Of a stretch of 64,000 nucleotides of DNA, positions 9,400 through 18,767 are shown piece after piece. The first letter of the stretch is position 1. Every line of letters begins with the position of its first letter. Source of the DNA: Nostoc parmelioides FACHB-3921 (GTDB lineage Bacteria > Cyanobacteriota > Cyanobacteriia > Cyanobacteriales > Nostocaceae). The translations under genes and the position numbers were made by a program. The stretch lies in NCBI RefSeq assembly GCF_014696625.1, contig NZ_JACJQL010000018.1:1-64000 (forward strand), in the 5' to 3' direction. Below the pieces are notes generated by a model. That model saw nothing but the letters and a program-made list of their open reading frames with translations. It searched no databases and was not told where the DNA came from.

Positions 9400-10683
9400 T
9401 TACGCTGTCACAGTTGCTAATGCTTTTTCCAGTAATTTTAAAGCGGTGTTGATTTCTGCCTCTGTGACAATTAATGGTGGTACAAAGCGGACGACCTTTG
9501 GCCCGGCTGGTACTAACAATAAGCCCTCGTTGATAGCAGCCTTGACGACATCAGCAGCAGTTAATGGAATATCTGCGGCTAATTCCAGACCGTTAATTAA
9601 ACCCCAGCCGCGAACTTCAGTTAGATGATGGGGATATTTAGCAGCGATCGCTCTTAAGCCACTCCTTAATTGTTCCCCTCTATCTTGCACATTCTGCAAA
9701 ATATTCTCCCTTTCCAAGGTCTGACACACAGCCAACGCTACACCACAAGCAAAGGGATTACCACCAAAGGTGCTGGCGTGTTCTCCTGGTTGGAAGACAT
9801 CGCAGAATTTCTTACTCATCATCGCCCCAATGGGGATACCACCACCCAAACCTTTGGCGCTGGTGAAAATGTCTGGTTCTACACCCAGGTATTCATAACC
9901 CCACAATTTACCACTGCGTCCCATCCCGACCTGCACTTCATCGAACATCAACAAAATGCCGGTGTCATCACAAATTTGCCGCAGCTTTTGGAAGTATTCC
10001 ACATCACCAGGACGAACACCGCCTTCCCCTTGTAATGGTTCGATGAGAATTGCCGCTACTCGGTAATCTCCCTCGTCTAACTCGCTAATAGCTGCTTCTA
10101 CCGCACTGATATCGTTGTAATTTACATAGTGAAATCCGGGTACTAGGGGGTCAAAATATTTTTGATACTTTGCTTGCCCAGTAGCGGTAATAGTTGCCAA
10201 TGTCCGTCCGTGGAAACTGGCATTGGCGGTGAGAATAATAGGCTTTTCTATGTCTAAAACTGTATGGGCATATTTACGAGCCAGTTTAATAGCGGCTTCG
10301 TTGGCTTCAGCACCAGAATTACAGAAAAATACCCGATCAGCGCAGGAGTTTTGAATAATCCATTGGGCTAATTCACCTTGTTCGGGAATGTAGTACAAAT
10401 TAGATACATGGTGCAGCTTTTGGATTTGGCGCGTTACGGCTTCTACCATAGCTGGGTGGGCGTGTCCTAGTGTACAAGTGGCAATCCCCGCCACAAAGTC
10501 TAGGTATTCTCTGCCCTGGGTATCCCATACTCGGCAACCTGCACCTCGTTCTAAGGCGAGGGGAAAGCGTCCGTATGTGGACATAACAGATGCGTCAAAG
10601 CTATCTGTAGTAAAGGGGCTAGATGCAGCAGAACCTGACTCTGGGGGGTTCGTGGCTTGCTCAATGAGAGTTTGTAGGCTCAC
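9400..10683 (-). CDS. argD: Acetylornithine aminotransferase
   Basis: 427 residues. PLP-dependent class-III aminotransferase converting N-acetylglutamate semialdehyde to N2-acetylornithine in arginine synthesis. Visible features are NSGAEANEAAIKLAR (PLP phosphate binding), FHGRT, D248 in FDEVQVGMGR and the Schiff-base lysine K277 in TSAKGLGGGIPIGA. Length and the short C-terminal domain (LLLVPAGPKVVRFVPPLIV) match ArgD rather than ornithine or 4-aminobutyrate aminotransferases, although related dual activity cannot be excluded. Monocistronic, divergent from the K+ channel gene. Confidence 0.92.
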   Translation of the reverse strand: MSLQTLIEQATNPPESGSAASSPFTTDSFDASVMSTYGRFPLALERGAGCRVWDTQGREYLDFVAGIATCTLGHAHPAMVEAVTRQIQKLHHVSNLYYIPEQGELAQWIIQNSCADRVFFCNSGAEANEAAIKLARKYAHTVLDIEKPIILTANASFHGRTLATITATGQAKYQKYFDPLVPGFHYVNYNDISAVEAAISELDEGDYRVAAILIEPLQGEGGVRPGDVEYFQKLRQICDDTGILLMFDEVQVGMGRSGKLWGYEYLGVEPDIFTSAKGLGGGIPIGAMMSKKFCDVFQPGEHASTFGGNPFACGVALAVCQTLERENILQNVQDRGEQLRSGLRAIAAKYPHHLTEVRGWGLINGLELAADIPLTAADVVKAAINEGLLLVPAGPKVVRFVPPLIVTEAEINTALKLLEKALATVTA

Positions 10684-10833
10684 TAACGCTCCTCCTGCGG
10701 ATTTTTGATTGTATACTTACTTACTAGTTTCCTAGAGTTTCTTAAAAATAAATTTTTATTTATTGTGTTTCTTACTTTCTCTTGAGCTTAACATTATATA
10801 TCCTCAAACCTGTGGCAATAGTGGAAAATAATT

Positions 10834-11898
10834 TTGTATTCAACTCTTGAACAGAAATACCAACGCATCCAAAAAGAGTTAATGGCCGGGGCGATCGCGC
10901 TGTGTGGTGTATTAATTCTCGGTACTTTGTGGTATCGGTTTGTTGAGGGTTGGTCATGGGAAGATGCAGCTTACATGACAGTTATTACCTTAGCCACCGT
11001 AGGATATGGCGAAACCAACCCCCTTGGTAGTCGTGGACGCTTATTTACTATTGCCTTAATTTTGTTGGGTGTAATCAATCTTGGTTACATTGTCAACAGG
11101 TTTACAGAAGCAGTTATTCAGGGTTACTTTCAACAAGGTATTCGGCTCAGACAACAGAGGCGCTTAATGGAATCCTTATCAGAACACTACATCATTTGTG
11201 GATTCAGTCGGACTGGTCGCCAAATTGCCAAGGAATTTCGGGCGGAAGGTGTAACATTTGTGGTGATTGATTCTGATGCTGATTCGATAGAAAGAGCGCA
11301 GGCCGAGGGGCATACAGCATTTCAAGGAGATGCCACACTGGATGATACTTTATTGAGAGTTGGGATTGAAAGGGCAATTTGTTTAGTTGCGGCTCTCCCT
11401 TCTGATGCAGAAAATTTATACACAGTTTTATCAGCAAAAACGCTGAATCCCCGAATTAGAGCGATCGCACGAGCCAGCACCGAAGAAGCTCTGCAAAAAT
11501 TACAAAGAGGCGGTGCAGATGCCGTCATTTCCCCATATATCACGGGTGGTAAGCGGATGGCAGCCGCCGCCCTCAGACCGCAAGTATTAGACTTTGTAGA
11601 CGGGATTCTCACAGGTGCAGACCGTCAACTTTACATGGAAGAATTTTTACTCGACCCGGCCTTATGTCCCTTCGTCGGTCAAACCTTGCAAAAAGCCAAA
11701 CTGCGATCGCAAAGTGGGGCATTAGTCCTGGCTATTCGTCGTCTAGATGGTATGCTGATCGGCGGCCCCACAGGAGATACGGTGTTAATGCCGGGAGACA
11801 CCCTGATTTGCATGGGTACAGCCGACCAACTACGCACCCTCAACCAAATTCTCGGCCCAATCGGTTCTCAGCAATTGCGTAAACCCAAGAATATTTAA
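10834..11898 (+). CDS. Two-TM potassium channel with RCK (TrkA-N/TrkA-C) domain
   Basis: 354 residues. Two membrane helices (residues 17-37 and 66-88) flank a pore loop with the selectivity filter TVGYG at 55-59, as in MthK-like channels. The cytosolic part has a Rossmann RCK domain beginning IICGFSRTGRQIA and a C-terminal TrkA-C domain (GALVLAIRR, MPGDTLICMG). The channel likely conducts K+ under nucleotide or ion control. The start is uncertain: TTG at 10834 gives MYSTLEQKYQ; the first ATG in frame is 10882 and would leave the first helix at the very N-terminus. No good ribosome site is seen at either. Downstream lies the CCCCTACAC minisatellite. Confidence 0.85.
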   Translation: MYSTLEQKYQRIQKELMAGAIALCGVLILGTLWYRFVEGWSWEDAAYMTVITLATVGYGETNPLGSRGRLFTIALILLGVINLGYIVNRFTEAVIQGYFQQGIRLRQQRRLMESLSEHYIICGFSRTGRQIAKEFRAEGVTFVVIDSDADSIERAQAEGHTAFQGDATLDDTLLRVGIERAICLVAALPSDAENLYTVLSAKTLNPRIRAIARASTEEALQKLQRGGADAVISPYITGGKRMAAAALRPQVLDFVDGILTGADRQLYMEEFLLDPALCPFVGQTLQKAKLRSQSGALVLAIRRLDGMLIGGPTGDTVLMPGDTLICMGTADQLRTLNQILGPIGSQQLRKPKNI

Positions 11899-11900
11899 AA

Positions 11901-12008
11901 GGGTGTGAGGGTGTGAGGGTGTAAGGAAAAGAAAGATTTACCCCTACACCCCTACACCCCTACACCCCTACACCCCTATACCCCTATACCCCTATACCCC
12001 CACACCCC
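11901..12008. repeat. G/C-strand minisatellite with inverted halves
   Basis: Left arm has GGGTGTGA units (11901-11926). The right arm is about eight tandem nine-base units, CCCCTACAC changing to CCCCTATAC (11941-12008). The arms are complementary, so a long hairpin is possible between the two convergent genes, where it could act as a two-way terminator. It runs into the 3' end of the S1-domain gene and encodes its last residues. Confidence 0.8.
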
Positions 12009-12909
12009 CTTCATTCATTTTATTAGCAGCTCTGTTAGCCCGTGCTTCGGCTGAAGCCATGACTTCCTCGAAATTTTCTAACACTTCACCAGGGAAGTTT
12101 TCTAAGGCTCTGGTAGAAATAGCCACTCGACCTTTACCTTGATCCAAGTCGATAACTATAGCTTTAATTGTTTGACCAGGTTGAAAGACTTTTTCTAGAG
12201 ATTCGATGAATTTTTGGCTAACTTGTTTGATATGTAACAAGGCGCTGAGACCATTTAAATCAACAAACACACCAAAAGGTTTAATTCCAGTTATTTTACC
12301 TTCTACTAGTTGACCAATTTCTAACTGATTGAAGTTACTAGAACGAGTTACCAAACGCTGGGAAAGGACGAGTTTTTTGTTATTGCGGTCTACTTCTAAA
12401 AAGCCAGCCGTGAGAGTATGACCTTTAAGGGCTTCTAAATTATCACGCTCTGTGAGGTGCGATCGCGGAATAAATCCCCGCAAGCTTTGAACATCAACAG
12501 TGACACCACCTTTATTCACACCTGTCACCTTCACATCCACCGGCTGGGAATTTTCCTTCATTTGCGCCAGTTTTTCCCAGATATGATTTATTTCTAACTG
12601 CCGTCGAGAAAGAGTTACTTGACCTTCTGCATCCTGTTCACGGATGATAATAAACTCAAGCTCCTCATGCAACGGCAGGACTGCCGCTAAATCGTTAACT
12701 GCCCTCAAAGAAGCCTCATCGCGGGGGATATAAGCTGACGACTTGCCACCAATATCAACATAAGCGCCATCAGGATCAAGTTGGAAAACCTTGCCGTAAA
12801 CAACTTGCCCCTTTTGGAACTGGTAGTCGTGATTTTCTAGTGCTTTGGCAAAGTCGTCCATTGTGAAAGACGAGTTGGCTTTTTGAGATAGTTTCGATTC
12901 GGAATTCAT
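11992..12909 (-). CDS. S1 RNA-binding domain protein (30S ribosomal protein S1-like)
   Basis: 305 residues with three S1 domains at about 33-100, 115-185 and 200-270 (GQVVYGKVFQLDPDGAYVDIG; GVTVDVQSLRGFIPRSHL; GQLVEGKITGIKPFGVFVDL). This three-domain form matches the smaller cyanobacterial S1 paralogue (Rps1b type) rather than the six-domain enterobacterial S1. It binds mRNA, possibly in translation initiation. The final residues GGVGV and the stop are encoded by the neighbouring minisatellite, so the native C-terminus may have been replaced. Monocistronic. Confidence 0.85.
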   Translation of the reverse strand: MNSESKLSQKANSSFTMDDFAKALENHDYQFQKGQVVYGKVFQLDPDGAYVDIGGKSSAYIPRDEASLRAVNDLAAVLPLHEELEFIIIREQDAEGQVTLSRRQLEINHIWEKLAQMKENSQPVDVKVTGVNKGGVTVDVQSLRGFIPRSHLTERDNLEALKGHTLTAGFLEVDRNNKKLVLSQRLVTRSSNFNQLEIGQLVEGKITGIKPFGVFVDLNGLSALLHIKQVSQKFIESLEKVFQPGQTIKAIVIDLDQGKGRVAISTRALENFPGEVLENFEEVMASAEARANRAANKMNEGGVGV

Positions 12910-13052
12910 GACTATTGAAATTGAATTGTTGTTATTTTATTAGAAACCAAGGGAATTGATAATTCGTAATACCCTACGGTAAGCAAGCTACGTAATTCTT
13001 AATGAACAAGGCTCCGCTTAAGGTGGTGGTATGGGAATTGGAGTCTTTAAAC

Positions 13053-13799
13053 CTATGTTGTTAACACAGTCTTAAATAGTTGTTGCACCTGCTCCCAAGC
13101 ATCAGCTGCTGCTTGAGGATTATAGCTGGCACGACGGTCACAGAAAAATCCGTGATCAGCTCCATCGTAGCGGAACACACGATGAGAAATGTTGTATTTT
13201 TCTAACTCTGTCTCGATTTGGTCTATTTGCTCTGGGGGAATACTGGCATCTTCCGTACCAAAAAAGCCATATAGTGTGCCTTTGATTTCTGGTGTACGGG
13301 TGACAGTAGGATTCCCGCCGCCAAATGTACGAGTAGCAATTCCCGCACCGTAAAAGGAGGCAGTCGCTTTGATATCTGGTAAAGTGGCAGCAAGATAGGC
13401 TACATGACCCCCAAAGCAGAAGCCAATACAACCAAAGCCATTTTGTTTCACTTGGGGGAGAGTTTTCAGATAATCTATAGCTGCTTGAATATCGTTTAGT
13501 AACTCTGATGCTTTGGTTTGCATCGCGTAACCTCTACCAACTTCAATATCTTGGGGTGTGTATCCAGTTTCAAAGCCTGGTGCTTGACGTTGGAATAGCG
13601 CCGGAGCGATCGCCACATACCCTAACTTAGCAATCCGTTCGGTTACGTCCCGAATATGACCGTTAACGCCAAAAATCTCCTGTAAAACTACAACTCCTGG
13701 GTAGGAACCTGGTGCTTGTGGCTGCGCTAAGTACGCAGCTATTTGTAGACTGTCTTGCGAAAGGTTAACGGTTTCTGTGGCAACTACTTGCTCAGTCAT
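13053..13799 (-). CDS. Dienelactone hydrolase family protein
   Basis: 248 residues, family length about 230-250. An alpha/beta hydrolase with a cysteine nucleophile: C128 in GFCFGG, with D184 (GTEDASIPP) and H216 (DGADHGFF) completing the triad, and E41 in LQEIFGV conserved as in carboxymethylenebutenolidase. The in vivo substrate in cyanobacteria is unknown, since no chlorocatechol pathway is nearby. Cytoplasmic, no signal peptide. Monocistronic. Confidence 0.88.
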   Translation of the reverse strand: MTEQVVATETVNLSQDSLQIAAYLAQPQAPGSYPGVVVLQEIFGVNGHIRDVTERIAKLGYVAIAPALFQRQAPGFETGYTPQDIEVGRGYAMQTKASELLNDIQAAIDYLKTLPQVKQNGFGCIGFCFGGHVAYLAATLPDIKATASFYGAGIATRTFGGGNPTVTRTPEIKGTLYGFFGTEDASIPPEQIDQIETELEKYNISHRVFRYDGADHGFFCDRRASYNPQAAADAWEQVQQLFKTVLTT

Positions 13800-14000
13800 A
13801 ATAATTTTTACCCGCGTTGTGTGGTGAATTTCTCTAATTATTTGATATAACTAGGCTACTTCTATGAAAATATCAACTACCAATAGTCACCACATAAGAA
13901 ATTTAAACCCGAAAATACCCAACATAAAATCGCCAAAATGTTTGGGTTCTTGGTTGTTCTTCATGTTGAATTTTGAATTGCTTATTCAGGAGTTTGGGTG

Positions 14001-14984
14001 ATGATTCAATTCCGTATTCAGCCAGATAGTGAGATTCCCGCATCAACCCAACTATTTAACCAACTCAGGTTTGCGATCGCTTCTCGGCAATATCCACCTG
14101 CATACAAATTGCCTAGCACTAGGGCTTTGGCAATGCAAACGGGGTTACATCGCAATACTATTAGTAAAGTCTATCGTCAGTTAGAGGAAGACGGTTTTGT
14201 CGAAAGTTTAGCAGGCTCAGGAATTTATGTCCGCGCTCAAGGTCATGAAGGCGGTAGTAGGTTACAATCGCCCATCCTCACACAACATCCTGAAGCATCA
14301 AAAGTTTTACAACAAGCACTTGATGAATTACTAGGACAAGGCTACTCACTCAGTCAAGCAAGAGAAATCTTTTTGGCAGAAATTGACTGGCGCTTGCGTT
14401 GTAGTGCGCGGGTACTGGTAGCATCCCCCACTCAAGATATGGGTGTGGGGGAGTTAATGGCTTATGAGTTAGAAGAAGAACTAGAAATTCCCGTGCAGAT
14501 AGTGGCGATAGATGAGTTAGCCGCCGTGCTGGATAAAACCACCTCAGCCACAGTTGTTACCAGTCGCTATTTTATCAACGATGTGGAAGCGATCGCCGCC
14601 CCTAAAGCTATCCGTGTCATCCCTCTAGATATCTACGACTACAACAAAGAAATCAACCTGCTGAAAAACCTACCCAAAGATAACTGTGTAGGAATAGTCA
14701 GCCTCAGTTCGGGAATTGGTCGCCAAGCAGAAGTCATCCTCCACGGTTTGCGGGGTGACGAGTTATTAGTCATGACCACCCAACCAAAAGATAATTACAA
14801 AATGCAGGCGATCGTCAAGCGCGCCGAAGTGATTATCTGTGACCAAGCCTGTTATGCAACCGTGCAAGCCGCAGTCCAAGCCGCCTCCGAAGACATCATC
14901 CGTCCACCAAAATTAATTAAAGTAGATAATTACATCGGTGCAAACTCAATTAATTTACTCAAACGAGAACTAGGATTAGGGTGA
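14001..14984 (+). CDS. plmA: GntR-family transcriptional regulator PlmA
   Basis: 327 residues. An N-terminal winged helix of the GntR/YtrA type (IPASTQLFNQLRFAIASRQY, then KLPSTRALAMQTGLHRNTISKVYRQLEEDGFVE) occupies residues 5-75. A C-terminal domain without the usual aminotransferase or UTRA sequence follows. This architecture and length match PlmA, the regulator conserved across cyanobacteria and named for plasmid maintenance in Anabaena; PlmA is reported to contact the PII-PipX nitrogen-signalling complex. ATG 14001 is preferred over GTG 13998 because CAGGAG lies nine bases upstream. A terminator hairpin follows the stop. Confidence 0.8.
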   Translation: MIQFRIQPDSEIPASTQLFNQLRFAIASRQYPPAYKLPSTRALAMQTGLHRNTISKVYRQLEEDGFVESLAGSGIYVRAQGHEGGSRLQSPILTQHPEASKVLQQALDELLGQGYSLSQAREIFLAEIDWRLRCSARVLVASPTQDMGVGELMAYELEEELEIPVQIVAIDELAAVLDKTTSATVVTSRYFINDVEAIAAPKAIRVIPLDIYDYNKEINLLKNLPKDNCVGIVSLSSGIGRQAEVILHGLRGDELLVMTTQPKDNYKMQAIVKRAEVIICDQACYATVQAAVQAASEDIIRPPKLIKVDNYIGANSINLLKRELGLG

Positions 14985-15016
14985 AGAGTGGAGGTGAGGG
15001 AGTGGATACGCAAAAC

Positions 15017-15047
15017 TTAGGACTGATGTAACTTAGTCCTAATTTTT
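15017..15047 (+). terminator. Intrinsic terminator after plmA
   Basis: Perfect eight-base stem TTAGGACT/AGTCCTAA (15017-15024 and 15035-15042) with a ten-base loop, followed by TTTTT. It lies between the convergent plmA and cyaB genes. Confidence 0.7.
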
Positions 15048-15087
15048 GAATTTTGAATTTTGAATTTTGAATTTTGAATTTTGAATT
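15044..15087. repeat. TTTTGAA tandem repeat
   Basis: About six tandem copies of the seven-base unit TTTTGAA between the plmA terminator and the cyaB stop. The same unit forms part of the R2 elements at 43164-43265 and 46636-46761 and the array at 63811-63838. Confidence 0.8.
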
Positions 15088-15091
15088 GATA

Positions 15092-17674
15092 TCACTTCTC
15101 CTGAAACGTCCACACCCCTTCATCCCATTCTGAATCTGTTGGTGGCGTTTGTAGCCAATGCTGACAGCGTAGCAGGTGCAACATCGCTGCTTTGTCATGT
15201 TTATCAACGGCTAAAACATTGGCAAATTCGGCTCTTGCTAGGGGAAACTGGCGGTTTAAGTAATATTCCCGTCCCCTGTGATAATGCTCAATTACCTGCA
15301 ATTTCTCACTAGGGATGGGATCAGAACGTAAACCAACTAACTCATATATAGATACTGGCTCATTTCTGCCTTTAACACGGATGAAATCTAGTTCTCTAGC
15401 CCAAATATGTTCTTGGCATGGTTTAAAAGTATTATCGCTCAGGATAATGTCGCAACCATACTGCTTACTCACACTTTCTAAGCGGGAACCCAGATTTACA
15501 CCATCACCAATGGCTGTAAATTCCATACGTTTACTAGAGCCAATATTACCGCTAATTACGGTGTCGGAATTGATGCCGATACCAATGTTGATGCGGGGTT
15601 TATTGGCTGCATAACGTTTTTGATTAAATTCCTGTAAGCGATGGCGCATTTCTATAGATGTTTTCACAGCCATCCAAGCGTGTTCTTCCAGGGGCAAAGG
15701 AGAACCAAACACTGCCATGATGGCATCACCGATGTATTTATCCAGAGTGCCTTTATGTTTGAATACAGCCTCTACCATCGACTCAAAATATTCATTAAGC
15801 ATACTTACCACTTCTTCTGCTTCCAGATTTTCCGTCAAAGTAGTGTAGCCGCGAATATCAGAAAAGAGGATGGAAACTTCCTTGCGATCGCCTCCCAGTT
15901 TAGCATCATCCAATTTTAGTAATTCTTCGGCTAATTCCTGGGTCATGTAACGATACATCGTACTCTTGAGGCGTTTCTCATCGCTAATATCTTCCATCAC
16001 CACCAACGCGCCGCAGACTTGCTGGGGATCGCTAGCATCAGCAATGGTATTAATCGATAAGTTAATGCTGTGTTGTGCTGTGTCAGTGCTTACAAGTGTG
16101 CGGTCAGGATAATATTGCTGGCGGCGTTTGAGGTCTGTACCGTGTAAAGCATCTCCGCACCATTTACTAAAATCGCCTTCTTTAATAGCGATCGCCTCAC
16201 TTATGAGTTTACCTTCCAAACGGTCTTCTGATTCCAATCCCAACAAACGTTGGGCGCTTTCGTTCGCCGCAATAATTGTCCCGGCTTTATCTGTGGAAAT
16301 CACACCATTAGAAAGACTCCGCAGAATATCCCGTTGCATTTGCTCTTGTTGCTTGACTGTGGCGAACAACTGAGCATTTTGTAACGCCACCCCGGCTTGG
16401 ATATTAAAAGCTTCCATGAATTCTTCGTCGTTGCGGTCAAAACTCGCTTGGAAGCATTCGGGCGCTATCGGCCATGTGTCTGGATTATAGGACGGGAACT
16501 CTCCAGTTTTCTTTTTATTTACCAATTGGGTCACACCAATTAATTCTTGGTCGCCGTTAAATACAGGCATACATAATAAACTACAGGTGCGGTAGCCATT
16601 TTGTTGGTCGATTTGTTTGGCAGTTTCCGAGTCTGGATGGTCGTATAAATCAAAAGGGATGTTGAGTTTTTGACCGGATGCGGCGACTATCCCCGCAAAA
16701 CCTTTACCTATGGGAACGCGCAATTCCCTAGTAGAACCATTATCTTGTGTAATTTTCGTCCATAATTCGTGGCGATCGCGGTCTATCAGCCATAAGGTAC
16801 TGCGATCGGCATTCATGAGTTCCTTGGCTTCATCCATCACCCGTTTCAGGGTATCTTCCAAATCCAGACTACTCTGGCTCAGGGACTTCACAGCCTTCAT
16901 CATCGCCGCCGCCGCCCTTTGTTTTTGCGTCGCTATATAAAAGGAGCGTGAAGACTCCAAAATCAAGCGAATCGACGGTGCAAATTCTTGGAATAACTGC
17001 TCATCAGCACTGGTAAACCCTTTAGTATCAATCCGTTCTGCCAGTAGTGCATCAGGAGAACTATAAGGTTTTAATTTGTTGAGTAACTGTACCACCGCTA
17101 CTAATCGCCCTTGCTCACTCAAGAGCGGTAAAGCCAGCATGGTATATGTGCGGTAGCCAGTGATTTTCTCTTGTTTTTGGGCAAATATCGACCGAGGATC
17201 GTGATAAAAGTCAAAGGGTATATTAACCACTTGTTTAAAAGTAGCGACTTCACCGGCAATCCCCTTATCGGCGGGGATGCGAATTTCTAGGGAGCGATCG
17301 CCTTCTCCGGCGGCGACAATCGACCACAATTCTTGTTTTTCTTCATCTAGCAAAAATATAGTCGTCCGATCTGCCCCCAACAATTCCCCTGTTTTTAAGG
17401 TAATCGACTGCAACATCTCTTGCAGGATATTTTCAAACCCGTGAGAATCCAACATCGACAGGGTTTGATGCACAATTTGGAGTTTTTGCTCGACTTCTGT
17501 AACAACTTGTTTAAAAGTATCCTGAGTTAAGGGAGCAAGAAATGTAGAAATAGTACCTTTTCTGCGGGCTAGTGTGCCGACAGGAGCCGAAGTTGCTGGC
17601 AAGTTTTGCTCTTGGTTTTGCGTACCCAGGATCAAATCGCCAGTCTCCCCAAAATTACGCTGTTGCAATGACAT
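15092..17674 (-). CDS. cyaB: Class III adenylate cyclase, GAF-GAF-PAS-cyclase (CyaB1/CyaB2 type)
   Basis: 860 residues, the size of Anabaena CyaB1 and CyaB2. GAF-A (about 60-240) and GAF-B (265-440) both carry NKFDE-type residues typical of cyclic-nucleotide-binding tandem GAFs. A PAS domain (about 455-560) and class III cyclase domain (575-770) follow. Catalytic residues are metal-binding D606 (LFSDIRGYTTL) and D650 (YIGDAIMAV), and adenine-specifying K646 and T720 (KRMEFTAIGD), so the product should be cAMP. A short TPR-like tail closes the protein. In the family, cAMP binding to the tandem GAF activates the cyclase. No membrane span. Convergent with plmA. Confidence 0.92.
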   Translation of the reverse strand: MSLQQRNFGETGDLILGTQNQEQNLPATSAPVGTLARRKGTISTFLAPLTQDTFKQVVTEVEQKLQIVHQTLSMLDSHGFENILQEMLQSITLKTGELLGADRTTIFLLDEEKQELWSIVAAGEGDRSLEIRIPADKGIAGEVATFKQVVNIPFDFYHDPRSIFAQKQEKITGYRTYTMLALPLLSEQGRLVAVVQLLNKLKPYSSPDALLAERIDTKGFTSADEQLFQEFAPSIRLILESSRSFYIATQKQRAAAAMMKAVKSLSQSSLDLEDTLKRVMDEAKELMNADRSTLWLIDRDRHELWTKITQDNGSTRELRVPIGKGFAGIVAASGQKLNIPFDLYDHPDSETAKQIDQQNGYRTCSLLCMPVFNGDQELIGVTQLVNKKKTGEFPSYNPDTWPIAPECFQASFDRNDEEFMEAFNIQAGVALQNAQLFATVKQQEQMQRDILRSLSNGVISTDKAGTIIAANESAQRLLGLESEDRLEGKLISEAIAIKEGDFSKWCGDALHGTDLKRRQQYYPDRTLVSTDTAQHSINLSINTIADASDPQQVCGALVVMEDISDEKRLKSTMYRYMTQELAEELLKLDDAKLGGDRKEVSILFSDIRGYTTLTENLEAEEVVSMLNEYFESMVEAVFKHKGTLDKYIGDAIMAVFGSPLPLEEHAWMAVKTSIEMRHRLQEFNQKRYAANKPRINIGIGINSDTVISGNIGSSKRMEFTAIGDGVNLGSRLESVSKQYGCDIILSDNTFKPCQEHIWARELDFIRVKGRNEPVSIYELVGLRSDPIPSEKLQVIEHYHRGREYYLNRQFPLARAEFANVLAVDKHDKAAMLHLLRCQHWLQTPPTDSEWDEGVWTFQEK

Positions 17675-18397
17675 AGGTAATTTTTGATATAGCAGGATTA
17701 AGACTTTTAAGAATTTATTTAAGTGTTGCTAAAAGCAACGAGCGATAGACATTACACACAGTGTAATCTGTAGTTCAGCCAGCGTCATCCTGCTCTATTC
17801 CTGGTTTAGCCTAATTTATAGTTCTCATCCACAAACTACAGAAGTCAAAGCAAAATGGTATAGACAATCACCCGGAGGCGATTATTAAGTTAATACTTAT
17901 ACCAAAATATTAAGCTATTACTTGCTTGACCGACTCTACTCATAGGGGTAGTGTATAAACTATAGTTCCCAATTTTGTAGGTCAGGCAACACTTTTCAGG
18001 AAAAAATATTAACCTCTCATCCCTCTGTCTATTCCCTTTTTCATATTTGGTGGTGTAAGAAGCTTATAGAAACGGCCTACTGCTAAAAAATTGTGAAATT
18101 ACTGCATAAAACTGGAAAACGTTACTGATAAGTACACAGATGGATTAGTTTTTTCAGAACTTCCAGATAAAGAATATCCCTATATAGGGTACGTCAGTCA
18201 GATAAAATCTCGAAATATCAAGAAGTTATTCGTATTGACGCACTCTACTAAAAGCTATTTTGGGATAATTTATTTTTTGTGTTCCCTTACTTAACAGTTG
18301 TATTTTCCATAACTTGTGATGAAGTTTTTGTGACTTGGTTACAACGCTTCTGCCTTGTCGGATTCAATTCTATGTTTTGCAAGGGGGGTACATCAAT
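17675..18397. other. Intergenic region upstream of cyaB and of the small acidic gene
   Basis: About 720 bases between divergent genes. AT-rich, with no ORF of recognisable family, no repeat copy matched elsewhere in the window and no clear RNA gene. Leaders for both flanking genes must lie here, but no specific operator was identified. Confidence 0.5.
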
Positions 18398-18634
18398 ATG
18401 ACAGCTTACACATTAAGACAAGCTAATTCTTGGTTCAACATTGGCGCAATATTAAAGTTGGGAACTATATTCGCCATTCATGATGGTGACGATAGACCAA
18501 TCAGCCCCGATCCAAAGGACATTGCAGATGAATTTGACGAAATATTTAACCCATCAGCAAAGCCGAAAAAAAAGGTGATTAATCCGGATGCTGATCCGTC
18601 CACATCTCCCGCAATAGACCCTGATTCTGAATAA
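18398..18634 (+). CDS. Small acidic protein of unknown function
   Basis: 78 residues starting MTAYTLRQANSW. The C-terminal half is rich in Asp, Pro and Ser with a lysine patch (KPKKK). ATG 18398 is preceded by a strong AAGGGGGG ribosome site, so translation is likely although the open frame extends further upstream. No domain recognised. It lies 133 bases upstream of the haemagglutinin-like exoprotein on the same strand and may be cotranscribed with it. Confidence 0.55.
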   Translation: MTAYTLRQANSWFNIGAILKLGTIFAIHDGDDRPISPDPKDIADEFDEIFNPSAKPKKKVINPDADPSTSPAIDPDSE

Positions 18635-18767
18635 GAAATGTCTTTGTGAGGAGGTAGGGGGAATAGTGGGAATCTTTCGGTAATTTTTTACCTTGCTTCC
18701 CCCTCTCTCATTTCCCCGTCCCCCTCCCTATTTTTCAGCTAGTAAAGACACTAAATAATTAACTGAA

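Noticed and set aside
9320..9628. Plus-strand frame across the argD 3' end
   Set aside because: Mostly antisense to conserved argD codons; composition is that of a shadow frame.
11941..12008. CRISPR-like array of CCCCTACAC units
   Set aside because: Units are nine bases with no spacers between them and no cas genes nearby; it is a minisatellite.
15044..15087. TTTTGAA array as a possible iteron origin
   Set aside because: The same unit occurs at several gene ends and inside R2; no replication gene is adjacent.
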